NCBI RefSeq assembly: GCF_900103525.1
Contig: NZ_FNHN01000004.1
Span: 124,001 to 188,000, forward strand
Direction of reading: 5' to 3'
Source of the DNA: Bacillus sp. OK048
Lineage (GTDB): Bacteria; Bacillota; Bacilli; Bacillales; Cytobacillaceae
Length of the DNA stretch: 64,000 nucleotides
Shown: piece by piece, positions 16,576 through 26,723 of the stretch
Position numbering within the stretch: the first letter of the stretch is position 1
Layout of the letters: every line of letters begins with the position of its first letter
Notes under the pieces: generated by a model
Told to the model about the DNA's origin: nothing
Databases searched by the model: none
The model's input: only the letters and a program-made list of their open reading frames with translations
Made by a program: the position numbers and the translations under genes

Positions 16576-18348
16576 TTATTTATTTCTATAAAACTCCTGC
16601 ATGACGTAAAAAGCTGGCTTTTTATAGCTCTTGTCTTCGGAAAGCAGTCCCTTTGTATTGTAATAGTTTTGGGTGGTTGGATGCAGTCTTCGTGGACAGC
16701 GAAAATCATAAAGAATCCATGGGCTAGTTCCTTTGACATAAGAAATTTTTCCGAGCACTTCTACCTGTTTCTTATAAATGTTAAGCTGGCAATCCTCGGT
16801 CCCCTTGTCATCAATTGTCCCTCGATGTCCTGCCTTAGCGTCAGCACCGAACTCAGTCATGACAACGGGTTTGTCCAGCTTGCTGTTCTCGAATAGCCTG
16901 ATCAAATCATCGAAATTTGTCTGATACCAACCGTAATATTGATTCGCCCCTATGACATCCAAGTAATCGGCAAGTCTGTCATCAATAATATGGTTGACAT
17001 GGTCGAGCATGCACGCTGCGGACACAAGCCTGGTCGGATCCAATTCCTTTGCCTTTATGGCAAGCGAACTCATGAACTTAAGCCTTGCCTCCGAATCGGC
17101 ATTCTCGTTGCCAACTGACCATATGATGACGCTGGCTCTGTTGCGATCCCGTTTAATTAGCTCTGTTAATTGATTCTCGGCATCCTTATACGTTTCCTCA
17201 TTATGAAATTGGATAGCCCAATAGACGGGAATTTCCTCCCACAGCATGATTCCCATTTCATCTGCCAATTTGGCTGCTTTTTCTGTATGAGGATAATGGG
17301 CAAGTCTCATGTAATTACAGTTCATTTCTTTGGCCAGTTTGAAGTTTTCAATAATTTCTTCATCCGTAATGGCCTTTCCGTTCAGCACACTTTCTTCATG
17401 CGCGCTGATTCCCTTAAGGAAGATCTTTTCTCCATTCAAAAGAATGTCAGTGCCCTCAACACGAATTTCCCTAAATCCGATTTTTTCGCGGATGATATCG
17501 TCCTTAAAAGCTACTGTCACATCATAGAGCTTTGGATTCTCTGGATTCCATAATTCCGGTTGTGCATCAAATACGGCAACTCCTTTTCCGCCAGTCACCT
17601 CGAACGCGAAATGAATCCCAAGTTCGTCTATTGACAATACTCCATGACCGTCCCGTTCCGTTCCATTAACAGAGAGTTCCACTTTGATCTTCGAAAACAT
17701 GCTGCCCGGCACCAAGCTAATGATGAAGTCTTTAATAAACGTTTCGGGAAGCCGGATTAATTCCACATCGCGATAAATTCCGCCGTAGTTAAACCAATCC
17801 GTATTCTCTGTAGGAACATTGCTAGGTTTGCGCGTATTGTTTGCTACTACAAGGATTCGGTTGGATTCCTCCAATTGGCCAGTAACTTCTATAAAAAAGG
17901 GAGTAGAACCGCCTTTGTGAAAGCCGAGATATTTCCTGTTCAAAAAGATTTTAGCGTCATAATTGACGGCCCCAAATTTAATAAACACCCGTTCTTCACC
18001 ATTGTTGGCATATAAGAAGGTTCGGGTGTACACCGCGCTTCCTTCGTAGTAAAAAAACTTCTCTTTTTGTGTATTCCAGCAAGAAGGAACCTTGATTTTC
18101 TCCCATTCATCAAAGCTGAAATCCATTGGATGCCTTCGACCTTCATCATCCATGTAAATTTCTTCAAACCATTTAGCCCTTAGGCAAGTATCATACTGAT
18201 CGATTCCAAAATTCCAAAAACCGCTTAGAGATTCTTTCTCCCTTCCGTTATCGTAGACCATGCTATGATGAGTAATACTTTTTGATAGATACGGCTGTTC
18301 AAAATTTTCATTATGAAGATGATCTACAAAGTTTGGAGCCTTTTCCAC
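16576..18348 (-). CDS. GH2 glycosidase, beta-glucuronidase-like
   Basis: A protein of about 590 residues with the GH2 order: N-terminal jelly-roll sugar-binding domain (to about 190), Ig-like domain, then a TIM barrel. The acid/base Glu lies in SVGNEN (about residue 415) and the nucleophile Glu in VMTEFGAD (about 499). The C-terminal NTKG has the N-x-K motif that recognises the carboxylate in beta-glucuronidases, so glucuronide hydrolysis is favoured over galactoside. The GTG at 18348 is chosen because AGAGGTG lies six bases upstream. No signal peptide. Codons are GC-richer than in neighbours, hinting at transfer. Confidence 0.85.
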   Translation of the reverse strand: MEKAPNFVDHLHNENFEQPYLSKSITHHSMVYDNGREKESLSGFWNFGIDQYDTCLRAKWFEEIYMDDEGRRHPMDFSFDEWEKIKVPSCWNTQKEKFFYYEGSAVYTRTFLYANNGEERVFIKFGAVNYDAKIFLNRKYLGFHKGGSTPFFIEVTGQLEESNRILVVANNTRKPSNVPTENTDWFNYGGIYRDVELIRLPETFIKDFIISLVPGSMFSKIKVELSVNGTERDGHGVLSIDELGIHFAFEVTGGKGVAVFDAQPELWNPENPKLYDVTVAFKDDIIREKIGFREIRVEGTDILLNGEKIFLKGISAHEESVLNGKAITDEEIIENFKLAKEMNCNYMRLAHYPHTEKAAKLADEMGIMLWEEIPVYWAIQFHNEETYKDAENQLTELIKRDRNRASVIIWSVGNENADSEARLKFMSSLAIKAKELDPTRLVSAACMLDHVNHIIDDRLADYLDVIGANQYYGWYQTNFDDLIRLFENSKLDKPVVMTEFGADAKAGHRGTIDDKGTEDCQLNIYKKQVEVLGKISYVKGTSPWILYDFRCPRRLHPTTQNYYNTKGLLSEDKSYKKPAFYVMQEFYRNK

Positions 18349-18541
18349 CGAAAACACCTCTTTCTGTTATCATACACTATTAATTAAATCTCATAGGAAA
18401 ACTAAGAACAAGAAAGAGAATTGACCAAAAATCAAAATATTTTTACTTTCTTATATTTTTTAGGTGGTCCAATGATAGAAGTCAAATTATAATTCAAAAT
18501 AGTCAAATAAATTCTATTGTTAAGCAGTTACAATAACAATG

Positions 18542-18561
18542 GAGTATATATGAATATACTC
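18542..18561. promoter_or_regulatory. Perfect inverted repeat, operator-like
   Basis: GAGTATAT, four bases, ATATACTC. It lies between the divergent GH2 and secreted beta-helix genes, 28 bp from a cre-like site, so it could be an operator for either gene. Regulator unknown. Confidence 0.4.
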
Positions 18562-18588
18562 TAAAAAATTCTAAGTGCTGCCCTCTGA

Positions 18589-18602
18589 AGAAAGCGCTTG
18601 CA
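18589..18602. promoter_or_regulatory. cre-like CcpA operator
   Basis: AGAAAGCGCTTGCA matches 12 of 14 positions of the consensus TGWAANCGNTNWCA. The position between the two carbohydrate-active genes fits catabolite repression of either one. The rest of the 370-bp gap (18349-18718) shows no gene. Confidence 0.55.
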
Positions 18603-18718
18603 TAAAAAAAGAAAACAAATGTAAAGGTGGTGGATTATTCAATTTAGTGCTTTATGAAGAGTAATTCTATTTGTACGTAGAAATCAGTTGGGAAAATTAC
18701 ACATTCAGGAGGTTGGAA

Positions 18719-21700
18719 ATGCTAAAAAGAAGTTTATCAATCGTTCTATTATTTTCTATGTTCATAAGTCTTTTCACAACTGCACCAGGGATTACCAATG
18801 CGGAGTATTCACAAGAAACATCCAAATCAAGGGTTTCAAATTCAGAAGTTACACTAGAAGCATCCACTGGGCCTTTTGGTCCCAATGTTTATGTTTTTGA
18901 TGATTCAACGCCAGATTCAGAAATTCAAAGAATTAGTAATGAAGTGTTTAAAAAACAAGAATCAAATGAATTTGGAAATGAAAGATATGCCCTTCTCTTC
19001 AAGCCCGGTACATACAACACTAACATCAGAGTGGGCTTTTACACTCACGTAGCAGGTCTGGGACAAATGCCCGATGATGTCACCATAAATGGTGGAGTAA
19101 CGGTTGATGCAGAATGGTGGAATACACCGCCTGGGAATGCTACCAAAAACTTTTGGCGTGCAGCCGAAAATTTCGCCATAAAGCCAACATCAGGCACCAA
19201 TAAATGGGCTGTTTCGCAAGCAGTACCTTTTAGACGGATGCACGTTCAGGGCAATCTGCAGCTGCATGACGGAGGATGGGCAAGCGGCGGGTTCCTGGCA
19301 GATTCCAAGATTGATAATCAAATTACTTCCGGAGGACAACAGCAATGGTTTACTAGAAATAGTGAATTAAAAAACTGGTCTGGTGGACTTTGGAACACTT
19401 TTTTTCTTGGGGTAGACAATCCACCTGAATCTACCTGGCCTACGAATTCAAATACAGTCATTAATGAAGCACCAATTATGCGGGAAAAACCTTTTCTTAC
19501 CATTGACGAAAATAATCACTATCATGTTTTTGTTCCGAATCTTCATACTGACACGAAGGGAACCACATGGGCAAACGGAACAACCGCTGGAAAATCAATA
19601 CCAATTGAAGAGTTCTATATCGCAAAACCGGAAACATCTGATGCTGCAAGTATAAATGCTGCGCTTGATCAGGGGAAAAATCTTCTATTTACTCCAGGTA
19701 TATACCATCTCAATGATACGATTCGAGTAACAAGACCTGACACTGTTGTGCTTGGCATTGGGTTTGCTACTCTGATGCCGCACGGCGGCGTTGCCGCTTT
19801 ATCGGTCGCAGATGTAGATGGCGTAAAAGTTGCTGGACTCCTATTCGATGCCGGCTCAGAAAGTTCGCCCACTTTAATGGAAGTTGGCCCGAAAGGAAGT
19901 TCGGCAGATCACTCTGCTAATCCTACGTCTCTTCACGATCTATTCTTTAGAGTCGGGGGGGGAGATGCTGTCGGTAGAGCTGACGTCAGTCTTAAAATAA
20001 ACAGCAACAATGTCATTGGCGACCATTTCTGGGTATGGCGTGCCGATCATGGCAAAGATGTTGCTTGGGATTTAAACACGACCACAAATGGCTTGGTTGT
20101 AAATGGAAACAATGTAACGATATATGGTTTGTTTGTTGAACACTTTCATGAATACCAAACGTTATGGAATGGCGAATATGGCCGGATGTACTTCTATCAA
20201 TCTGAAATCCCGTATGATGTTCCTGACCAAGCTAGTTGGATGAGCAATAACGGCACTGTGAATGGCTACGCCTCCTATAAAGTAGCAGATTCCGTGACCA
20301 CACACGAAGCTTATGGGCTTGGCATCTATTCATTTTTTAGGGATGCGGCTGTGAAGCTGAATAGCGCGATAGAGGCCCCATATACCCCAGGTGTTAAAAT
20401 TAAACATGCGACTAGTGTTTTTCTAGCTGGTATGGCAGGAAGTGAAATCACCCATATTGTTAACAATTTTGGGGAAGCTGTAACCTATGCCGGCCATAGG
20501 AAGACAATTACAGAATACAGCGGTCGAATTGTCAATGTTTCTGACATCACCGTAACGGGAGAAGGCGGAGCAACCAATATCACAACGAAAGGCGGCACGC
20601 TGCAAATGTCTGCAGCAGTGAACCCTGCTAATGCGGATGTTACAACAGTCTCTTGGTCTGTTGAAAACGGAACAGGCAAAGCAGCTATTGATTCTTCTGG
20701 ATTGTTAAGAGCACAAAGTGACGGTACAGTAAAAGTCATCGCGACAGCCCAGGACGGTTCCGGTATCACAGGGAATCGGACAATCACCATTAGCGGCCAA
20801 ACGATGAGTTTGGGCAATGACTGGACATGGGTAAGAGAAAACAAAGATAATTGGGCAATTGACACCAAAAATGCGAACGTAATGAAATTAACAACACAAG
20901 AAGGAAGCTGGGGCGGATCGAAACCAAGTCTCCTTTTGAGGGAAACCGGCACAACTGGCGATTTCTCCATTTCCACTAAACTGAAGTTCGATGCAACCAT
21001 GGGCTTCGAATGGGCGGGATTGATTGTTTATCAGGATGACGGCAACTTTATCTCCTTGGGACGACAAGCAAACGGATCAAACCCTGGTGCTGCCAAACAG
21101 ATCAGGTTCTCGCAAGGAAAAAGCAGTCCGAACCTTGTTCAAACGGATAAAAATTACCCAGACGCGGTGACACCTGGAGATATCTATTTGAAAATCAAAA
21201 AAACAAGCGATACTTACACTGGTCATTATAGCAGCGATGGAATCACTTGGACTCAATTGGCCGATACCTTTACGATTCCACTAACGAATCCCAAAGTCGG
21301 AATGTTTGTACGGAAATTAAATACTGGTATTCCTGTTAAGACTGCGGAATTTACGAATTTCACCTTAAACGGTCATATTATTCCGTTCTGGAATCTTGTT
21401 GCTTCGATAACTGTTAAGGGTGAAGGCGGAGCTGCAGCCATCACGGCTAAAGACGGTACACTGCAAATGTCTGCTGCTGTGCTGCCTGCAAATGCTGATA
21501 ATAAAACAGTCATTTGGTCCGTCCAAAATCCGGACGGTACGGAAACGGACAAAGCGACCATTGATGCTGACGGACTTTTAACCGCCGTGAAAGATGGACA
21601 GGTGAAAGTCGTAGCAACTGCCATAGACGGTTCCGGTGTCACCGGCAGCAAAACGATTGATATCAGCGGGCAAACAGTACGAGATTATGGGAAGGTAACG

Positions 21701-22144
21701 CTCACATTGGATAAGACGGAACTGTGGCCTGCAAACAATAAGATGGTTCCGGTTCGTGCAACACTGCAATACGATGGCGACCCGAAAGATATTGCCGGTG
21801 TTTCCTTAACATCAATTACAAGCAATGAACCAGCAAAGAACGACATTAGCGGCGCTAAATTTGGCACAGTCGATTACGACTTCGAGTTGCGCGCCACACG
21901 TTTAGGGAATGGAAAAGGAAGAGTTTATACGATTGAGTATACGATTACCTTTACATCCGGTGAAGTAACAACGGCAACAGGAATCGTGACTGTCCCGCAC
22001 GATAAAGGTAAAGGTAAACCTGGCAAAAACGAAGAAGGGTCTGATCCAGGTGACAATGAGGGCGTTATTAATCCCGGAGATCCGATTTACCCACTATGGA
22101 AGCTTGTGTGGAGCGATGAGTTCGATCGCAGTACATTATTTTGA
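18719..22144 (+). CDS. Secreted multidomain beta-helix protein with Big_2 modules, C-terminally truncated
   Basis: A 1141-residue exported protein. The start has a perfect TCAGGAGG site. The signal peptide ([20 protein letters not shown], cleavage near TNA-EYS) is followed by a right-handed beta-helix region (about 40-600) like pectin-lyase-fold polysaccharidases. Next come a Big_2 Ig-like domain (605-695), a DUF1349/LamG-like beta-sandwich (695-890), a second Big_2 domain (892-985), another beta domain (986-1085), a Gly/Lys linker, and finally [17 protein letters not shown]. That last segment looks like the first strand of a GH16 beta-glucanase domain cut off by the stop. Function inferred: extracellular glycan binding or cleavage (GH55/GH87-like possible). 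Confidence 0.75.
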   Translation: MLKRSLSIVLLFSMFISLFTTAPGITNAEYSQETSKSRVSNSEVTLEASTGPFGPNVYVFDDSTPDSEIQRISNEVFKKQESNEFGNERYALLFKPGTYNTNIRVGFYTHVAGLGQMPDDVTINGGVTVDAEWWNTPPGNATKNFWRAAENFAIKPTSGTNKWAVSQAVPFRRMHVQGNLQLHDGGWASGGFLADSKIDNQITSGGQQQWFTRNSELKNWSGGLWNTFFLGVDNPPESTWPTNSNTVINEAPIMREKPFLTIDENNHYHVFVPNLHTDTKGTTWANGTTAGKSIPIEEFYIAKPETSDAASINAALDQGKNLLFTPGIYHLNDTIRVTRPDTVVLGIGFATLMPHGGVAALSVADVDGVKVAGLLFDAGSESSPTLMEVGPKGSSADHSANPTSLHDLFFRVGGGDAVGRADVSLKINSNNVIGDHFWVWRADHGKDVAWDLNTTTNGLVVNGNNVTIYGLFVEHFHEYQTLWNGEYGRMYFYQSEIPYDVPDQASWMSNNGTVNGYASYKVADSVTTHEAYGLGIYSFFRDAAVKLNSAIEAPYTPGVKIKHATSVFLAGMAGSEITHIVNNFGEAVTYAGHRKTITEYSGRIVNVSDITVTGEGGATNITTKGGTLQMSAAVNPANADVTTVSWSVENGTGKAAIDSSGLLRAQSDGTVKVIATAQDGSGITGNRTITISGQTMSLGNDWTWVRENKDNWAIDTKNANVMKLTTQEGSWGGSKPSLLLRETGTTGDFSISTKLKFDATMGFEWAGLIVYQDDGNFISLGRQANGSNPGAAKQIRFSQGKSSPNLVQTDKNYPDAVTPGDIYLKIKKTSDTYTGHYSSDGITWTQLADTFTIPLTNPKVGMFVRKLNTGIPVKTAEFTNFTLNGHIIPFWNLVASITVKGEGGAAAITAKDGTLQMSAAVLPANADNKTVIWSVQNPDGTETDKATIDADGLLTAVKDGQVKVVATAIDGSGVTGSKTIDISGQTVRDYGKVTLTLDKTELWPANNKMVPVRATLQYDGDPKDIAGVSLTSITSNEPAKNDISGAKFGTVDYDFELRATRLGNGKGRVYTIEYTITFTSGEVTTATGIVTVPHDKGKGKPGKNEEGSDPGDNEGVINPGDPIYPLWKLVWSDEFDRSTLF

Positions 22145-22185
22145 GATGAACGGCAATCGAATTTCGTTTTAAAACTAATGAAATG

Positions 22186-22215
22186 GAGGCTATGATCAAT
22201 ATGATCATGGCCTCT
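22186..22215 (+). terminator. Hairpin terminator after the secreted protein
   Basis: GAGGC-T-ATGATC and GATCAT-G-GCCTC form an 11-bp stem with one mismatch, followed by only TTGTAATAAG. Strong stem but weak T-tract. Confidence 0.55.
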
Positions 22216-22364
22216 TGTAATAAGAGACCTTTTCTATAAAAATCTCCTATTCGAACCAAATGTGTGATCATTATCCAAGGATTCCAAAAATACTTTACTT
22301 AGTTCGTTCTGTTTTTGTTTTGCGCTAGGACCGGAATCCGTTACTGAAAAAGTCCCTTTTTCTT

Positions 22365-22997
22365 TTATTTTATTAGCGAGTGTTTAAAGGCATAAATGAC
22401 TGCTTGTGTTCGGTCTTGGACGTTTAGTTTACTTAAGATATTGCTCACGTGGGTTTTAACCGTTTTCAAGGCGATAAATAGTTCGTCGGCAATTTCTTGA
22501 TTTGCCTTCCCCTCAGCCATTAACAGGAGGATTTCCATTTCACGGGTGGTGAGCTCTTCATGTGGTAAGTTCTGATGTTTTTGACGCATTTTCACCATCA
22601 TTTTTCCGGTTACTTCTGGTTCGAGAACGGACTGGCCATGGTATGTAGCTCGGACAGCATTGGCAATTTCATCTGCTTTAGAAGTTTTCAGCATATAACT
22701 GGTTGCACCCGCTTCTAATGCTGGATAAACTTTTTCATCGTCTAAGAAGCTGGTAACAATGATTACTTTTGCTTCTGGCCATTTTTCAATAATTTGTCTT
22801 GTTGCTTCAATCCCATCCATTTCCTTCATCACTAAATCCATTAAAATGATATCTGGTCTGAGCTCAAGTGCAAGTTCTACGCCTTTTTTTCCATCAGCAG
22901 CCTCACCAACCACTTCAATGTCTGGCTGGGCTGATAAATAAGCGGATACTCCAATTCTCACCATCTCATGGTCATCGACAAATACTACTCTAATCAT
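22365..22997 (-). CDS. liaR: Response regulator LiaR
   Basis: A 210-residue NarL-family regulator with an N-terminal receiver domain ([15 protein letters not shown], phospho-acceptor Asp in [13 protein letters not shown], Lys in [10 protein letters not shown]) and a C-terminal LuxR-type HTH ([40 protein letters not shown]). The sequence closely follows B. subtilis LiaR. Start at 22997: GGAGATGG lies upstream and the gene overlaps the liaS stop by eight bases. Phosphorylated LiaR activates the liaI promoter under cell-wall antibiotic stress. Confidence 0.94.
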   Translation of the reverse strand: MIRVVFVDDHEMVRIGVSAYLSAQPDIEVVGEAADGKKGVELALELRPDIILMDLVMKEMDGIEATRQIIEKWPEAKVIIVTSFLDDEKVYPALEAGATSYMLKTSKADEIANAVRATYHGQSVLEPEVTGKMMVKMRQKHQNLPHEELTTREMEILLLMAEGKANQEIADELFIALKTVKTHVSNILSKLNVQDRTQAVIYAFKHSLIK

Positions 22998-24042
22998 TAA
23001 CACCATCTCCATTTATCATAACGGGTACCTTCACTTCCAGCCGCGTACCTTTACTTTTTACACTAACCACCTTTAACGTGCCTCCAACTTCAACCGCCCG
23101 CTCATGCATATTCTGCATCCCATATGAACCAGCATTCATTTTATCGACTTCAAAGCCAATACCGTCATCGACAATTCTTAAGATGACAAGCTCATCCCTC
23201 CTTATCAATAAAACTTCAAGTTTGTTTGCTTTTGAGTGTCGTAGGGTGTTTGAAACAGATTCTTGGAGGATACGGAAAAGATGATCCTCAATTCCCTTAT
23301 CAAGTGGAAACTCTTCCACTTTCCACCTAATTTCCATGGTGACTTTCTGTGATAATTCGATTAATAACTCTTCAATTCCTTCTTGAAGCGTTTTATTTTT
23401 TAACGCAACTGGACGTAAATGAAGCAGCAGGGCACGCATTTCAAGTTGTGATTGATGAATCATTTCTTCCACCATTTTCAACTGCTTAGCTTCCCTATCA
23501 TCTTCACTTGTCCCTTGTTTTGTTGTATTGATCGCAGACATCATCATCGAAGCAGCAAATAATTGCTGACTGACTGAATCATGCAATTCACGGGCGAGTC
23601 GATTGCGTTCCTGTTCAATTATTTCTTGAATTCTCGCTTCCTGGTCCTCGACTTTTTCGGTCGCTAATCTTTGTGAAAGCTTGGCTTGTTCCGACATTTG
23701 CCTGCCAATCCGCTCTATTTGTACAGCAATACTTTGCATTTCCGAGATGGAAGTTTTTTCATATTGTGGTGTTTGTCTTCCCTGCTCTAACTGGTGCAAA
23801 GAATGTTCAACATGCTGAAGCTGTCGTCTCCAATAGATTCCAGAAATAAGTCCCAATAAAATCCCAACGGCGATACTGAAGGCTGGAATAAAAATCACAA
23901 ATGGAATATCCATAAAATGACGATTCCATAATTCCTCCCATTCAGAAATAGGAAATACAACGATAAAGGTAGCTGTTACACCTATAGCAAGGATGACGGA
24001 AAAGCAGACATTCCAGACAATCTGCCTTTGAATGGTGCTCAT
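22990..24042 (-). CDS. liaS: Sensor histidine kinase LiaS
   Basis: A 350-residue intramembrane-sensing kinase with two N-terminal helices, almost no extracellular domain, a HAMP linker, a HisKA_3 dimerisation helix with the phosphorylated His in [17 protein letters not shown], and an HATPase domain ([26 protein letters not shown]). It works with LiaF as inhibitor and LiaR as output. ATG overlaps the liaF stop (ATGA), so the two are translationally coupled. Confidence 0.94.
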   Translation of the reverse strand: MSTIQRQIVWNVCFSVILAIGVTATFIVVFPISEWEELWNRHFMDIPFVIFIPAFSIAVGILLGLISGIYWRRQLQHVEHSLHQLEQGRQTPQYEKTSISEMQSIAVQIERIGRQMSEQAKLSQRLATEKVEDQEARIQEIIEQERNRLARELHDSVSQQLFAASMMMSAINTTKQGTSEDDREAKQLKMVEEMIHQSQLEMRALLLHLRPVALKNKTLQEGIEELLIELSQKVTMEIRWKVEEFPLDKGIEDHLFRILQESVSNTLRHSKANKLEVLLIRRDELVILRIVDDGIGFEVDKMNAGSYGMQNMHERAVEVGGTLKVVSVKSKGTRLEVKVPVMINGDGVND

Positions 24043-24773
24043 ATCCTAGTCACCTCTAAATTCCCCACCAGCAAGGATGTAAAGATTTTCACCTTTTGTA
24101 CAGCCTGATCATAGCCTGCTGTCTTAAGGTGGAAAGATTGGTTAAAAACCTGGGACTGTTGATTTTCAAAAACGGTTGTAGAACCAACAATACAAGAGTG
24201 ATGAACACTTACTTCTACTTCATAAGGTACTTGAATATTTATATTTCCTATAATGTTACGCACGAAAATGACTGTTTCGCCGTTTGGAAGGACCGTGTAA
24301 CTTAGGTCAATGATCGTATCACCAATTCCAGATTGGATGTTAATGTCATTCCATTCATAAACATCATTAGGTGTTTTTTGCATCCCAAAAAATATATTCT
24401 CAAAGAGCGGCTTGCTCTTGATAAGCGTTTCTTCCTGCGGAACTTGTTCGGACTCTTTAATATTCAAAGCAATTTTAGCAGGATTCTTTTTTGAATTAGA
24501 ATATTGAATAATTAAATGAATTAAGATTGCCAACAATAAAAACTTAAAGGTCATCATACTAAACACACTGATGACTAAGAAAATAATTCCGGCAAAAAAG
24601 AGAAATTTCCTGCTTTTTTTCCCTGCCTTTTTTCGTCCATAATAAATCATGGCACCAGAAAAGAAAAGGGAGAATATTAGACCACTGTTGAAAAATAGAA
24701 TTTCGAGCAGCAGAACGACAATCCCGATGACAACCAGCCATCCCGTGTAATCATTTTTCGCATTTTTTAACAT
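24039..24773 (-). CDS. liaF: LiaF, inhibitor of the LiaRS system
   Basis: A 244-residue protein with about four N-terminal membrane helices (WLVVIGIVVLLLEILFF onward) and a C-terminal DUF2154-type cytosolic domain ending in GNINIQVPYEVEVSVHHSC and [12 protein letters not shown]. It holds LiaS in the off state. The ATG at 24773 is chosen because GGGAGGGGGG precedes it; a longer frame upstream runs through the terminator hairpin. B. subtilis has liaG between liaH and liaF; that gene is absent here. Confidence 0.92.
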   Translation of the reverse strand: MLKNAKNDYTGWLVVIGIVVLLLEILFFNSGLIFSLFFSGAMIYYGRKKAGKKSRKFLFFAGIIFLVISVFSMMTFKFLLLAILIHLIIQYSNSKKNPAKIALNIKESEQVPQEETLIKSKPLFENIFFGMQKTPNDVYEWNDINIQSGIGDTIIDLSYTVLPNGETVIFVRNIIGNINIQVPYEVEVSVHHSCIVGSTTVFENQQSQVFNQSFHLKTAGYDQAVQKVKIFTSLLVGNLEVTRI

Positions 24774-24805
24774 ATGGCCCCCCCTCCCTCGAAAAGTTTT
24801 ATGTC

Positions 24806-24834
24806 CAAAAAGGTGCAGCAGTTGCGCACCTTTA
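24806..24834 (-). terminator. Internal terminator between liaH and liaF
   Basis: On the minus strand AAAGGTGC and GCACCTTT pair and run into TTTTTGG. As in B. subtilis, this would give abundant liaIH message and low readthrough into liaFSR. Confidence 0.8.
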
Positions 24835-24855
24835 TAGAATACCATGTTTTGGCTA

Positions 24856-25500
24856 TTAAATGGACTTGCTTTCTTCTAATTTCATTTGTTTTTCCAATTG
24901 GGCAATTCTTGCATCAATGGTATCACGATAATAGGAGCTATTTACTTGATGTTCTAAACGGTCTAAGTAATTGTCGATTTCTTGAAAACGCTTGGATGCT
25001 CCGTTAGAATCATTGTTTGAATCTAAGACCTGATTCATTCTATTATTAGCCCGAGTTACATTCTCACGGCCCATTAATTCCAAACGGCGGATTTGCATAT
25101 CTTTTAGCTTGTGCTTCATTTCCTCATATTTTCTTTCTAATTCCGCTAACTGACCATTAACTTGCTCGATAGAAACTTTAAGGCGTTCTACTCGGCTTGA
25201 ATACTGTTGCTGTTCGGCTGCAGCGAACTGATAAAGTTCCATTTCACCTGCTTTAGAAGCTACTTCTGCTTGATATTTCCTTTTATCTGCCAATTCAACT
25301 GCTTGGGAATATTCTCTCGTGAATTCTTCTTTCAGTGAATATTGACGTTCCAATAGTGTTCTGACCTTTTCTGTCTCTTGCTCACATTGACGAAGATATT
25401 GATTAAGAAGCGCAATTGGATTACTCTTTTCCTTTTGATCAACTGCAGCATGCAAATCAGCCATAATGGTATCCTTAATTCTGGTAAGTAAGTTTGTCAT
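24856..25500 (-). CDS. liaH: LiaH, PspA/IM30 family phage-shock protein
   Basis: A 214-residue protein predicted to be almost entirely coiled coil (LLERQYSLKEEF, ELERKYEEMKHKLKDMQIRR), with the PspA N-terminal amphipathic helix NLLTRIKDTIMADLHAAVDQ. LiaH forms large rings that protect the membrane under envelope stress and is recruited by LiaI. It follows liaI by 25 bp and is the main target of LiaRS. Confidence 0.93.
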   Translation of the reverse strand: MTNLLTRIKDTIMADLHAAVDQKEKSNPIALLNQYLRQCEQETEKVRTLLERQYSLKEEFTREYSQAVELADKRKYQAEVASKAGEMELYQFAAAEQQQYSSRVERLKVSIEQVNGQLAELERKYEEMKHKLKDMQIRRLELMGRENVTRANNRMNQVLDSNNDSNGASKRFQEIDNYLDRLEHQVNSSYYRDTIDARIAQLEKQMKLEESKSI

Positions 25501-25525
25501 TTTTTCTCGCTCCTTCGAGTTCTAT

Positions 25526-25870
25526 TTATTTATTAATTTCATTCCACTGTTTTTCAAAATTTACAAACGGGTCAGAATCCTCTTTTACAAAAGCTTTTTT
25601 GCTGCTATTCCAATTTTTATATACAAGATACAGTACGTAAGCTGCAAGAACACCAATTATCGCAGGCGCGTTATGAATAGAGGCCATTAGAACAAAAAAT
25701 CCAATAATCCCTAGTACAATCTTGCCTCCAGTTGAATCAGTCTTTAAGAACTGTTTAAAAATGAAGTACAAGATAGCAAGACCCACCACCAATCCTACCA
25801 TCGGACCTATCGATGAGAGTACTATGATGGCAGCAATTCCACCAGCCACTAGTAAACCAAATTTTTTCAT
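25526..25870 (-). CDS. liaI: LiaI, small membrane anchor for LiaH
   Basis: A 114-residue protein with two closely spaced glycine-rich hydrophobic stretches (GLLVAGGIAAIIVLSSIGPM and a second about 30 residues on) and a charged C-terminal tail (DPFVNFEKQWNEI). Position as first gene of the liaIHFSR cluster, size and the tail support LiaI. It starts at ATG with AGGAGG upstream. The promoter region carries a LiaR-box-like palindrome. Confidence 0.85.
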   Translation of the reverse strand: MKKFGLLVAGGIAAIIVLSSIGPMVGLVVGLAILYFIFKQFLKTDSTGGKIVLGIIGFFVLMASIHNAPAIIGVLAAYVLYLVYKNWNSSKKAFVKEDSDPFVNFEKQWNEINK

Positions 25871-25957
25871 TTTGTTTTTCCTCCTTTCTTTATCTTGATT
25901 TCATCTTACCTCTATTCTAAATTTCCCATAACGAACCTGCGCTTTATTTTCATATCG

Positions 25958-25967
25958 GTCTTAAGAC
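25958..25967 (-). promoter_or_regulatory. Putative LiaR box upstream of liaI
   Basis: A perfect palindrome GTCTTAAGAC lies about 90 bp upstream of the liaI ATG. It sits about 45 bp before a -10 candidate (TAGAAT on the minus strand) with no good -35, as expected for an activator-dependent promoter. Confidence 0.6.
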
Positions 25968-25973
25968 GTAGAA

Positions 25974-26006
25974 AGGGTCAGTCCCTTGAGTGTGGGCTGA
26001 CCCGTT
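25974..26006 (-). terminator. Terminator of the CAP-domain gene
   Basis: GGGTCAG and CTGACCC form the stem on the minus strand, extended by CC/GG, followed by TTTCTACG. T-tract weak. Confidence 0.55.
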
Positions 26007-26012
26007 GCGCAT

Positions 26013-26627
26013 TTATTTGGAGATAAACATCTGTGTCCAATAATGTCTTTGCGATCCACCTTTGGTATAACCAACGCCGATATAGGTGTAATTACTGCTT
26101 AAAATATTTGCTCGATGACCTGGACTGTTCATCCAAGCTTGAACAACTTCCTGTGCTGTAGTTTGCCCTGCAGCAATATTTTCTGCAGCTGAACGGTAGG
26201 AGATTCCGAAGTTCTTCATCATGGAAAATGGACTTCCATAGGTCGGGCTATCGTGGCTGAAGTAGTTCTTATCCCGCATATCCACTGATTTATAGCGGGC
26301 AACCCTGGAGAGCTCCCAATCTTGCGTCAAAGCTCTTAATCCATGTTTTGCACGTTCCTGATTGGTTAATTGGACAACCTGGCTTTCAATACTTTTGGTT
26401 GCATCAAAACTAGGAATCGTAACCTTATCTCCTGGATAAATCAGGTTTGGATTTCTAAATTGCGGGTTCGCAGAAATGATTTCAGAAATCCCTACTTGGT
26501 AACGAACTGCTATCTTCCAAAGTGTATCCCCTGGCTGAACGGTGTAAATCTGTTGAGCAAATGAAATGCTTGGTATACAGATAAGTGACAGCAAAAACAG
26601 TAAACTAAACCAAAATGATTTTTTCAT
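26013..26627 (-). CDS. Secreted LysM-CAP domain protein (YkwD/SafA-like)
   Basis: A 204-residue exported protein. Signal peptide (KKSFWFSLLFLLSLICIPSI, cleavage near SFA-QQ), a LysM peptidoglycan-binding motif (YTVQPGDTLWKIAVRYQVGI to about residue 68), then a CAP/SCP domain with its conserved segments LTNQERAKHGL, SHDSP, AAENIAAGQ, WMNSPGHRANIL and HYWTQMF. Such proteins sit on the cell wall or spore coat; enzymatic activity is unproven. ATG at 26627 with CGGAGGAGG upstream. Confidence 0.9.
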   Translation of the reverse strand: MKKSFWFSLLFLLSLICIPSISFAQQIYTVQPGDTLWKIAVRYQVGISEIISANPQFRNPNLIYPGDKVTIPSFDATKSIESQVVQLTNQERAKHGLRALTQDWELSRVARYKSVDMRDKNYFSHDSPTYGSPFSMMKNFGISYRSAAENIAAGQTTAQEVVQAWMNSPGHRANILSSNYTYIGVGYTKGGSQRHYWTQMFISK

Positions 26628-26723
26628 TTTAACGCCTCCTCCGATATATATTTTTGATTTAAGGCTCAAAATATACAGATGGTAATCATTTTATTTTTCA
26701 ACTGAAATTTCGGAGGAGAAAAT

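Noticed and set aside
16452..16739. A 95-codon minus-strand frame overlapping the GH2 3' end
   Set aside because: Out of frame with the GH2 gene, no ribosome site and no recognisable protein features.
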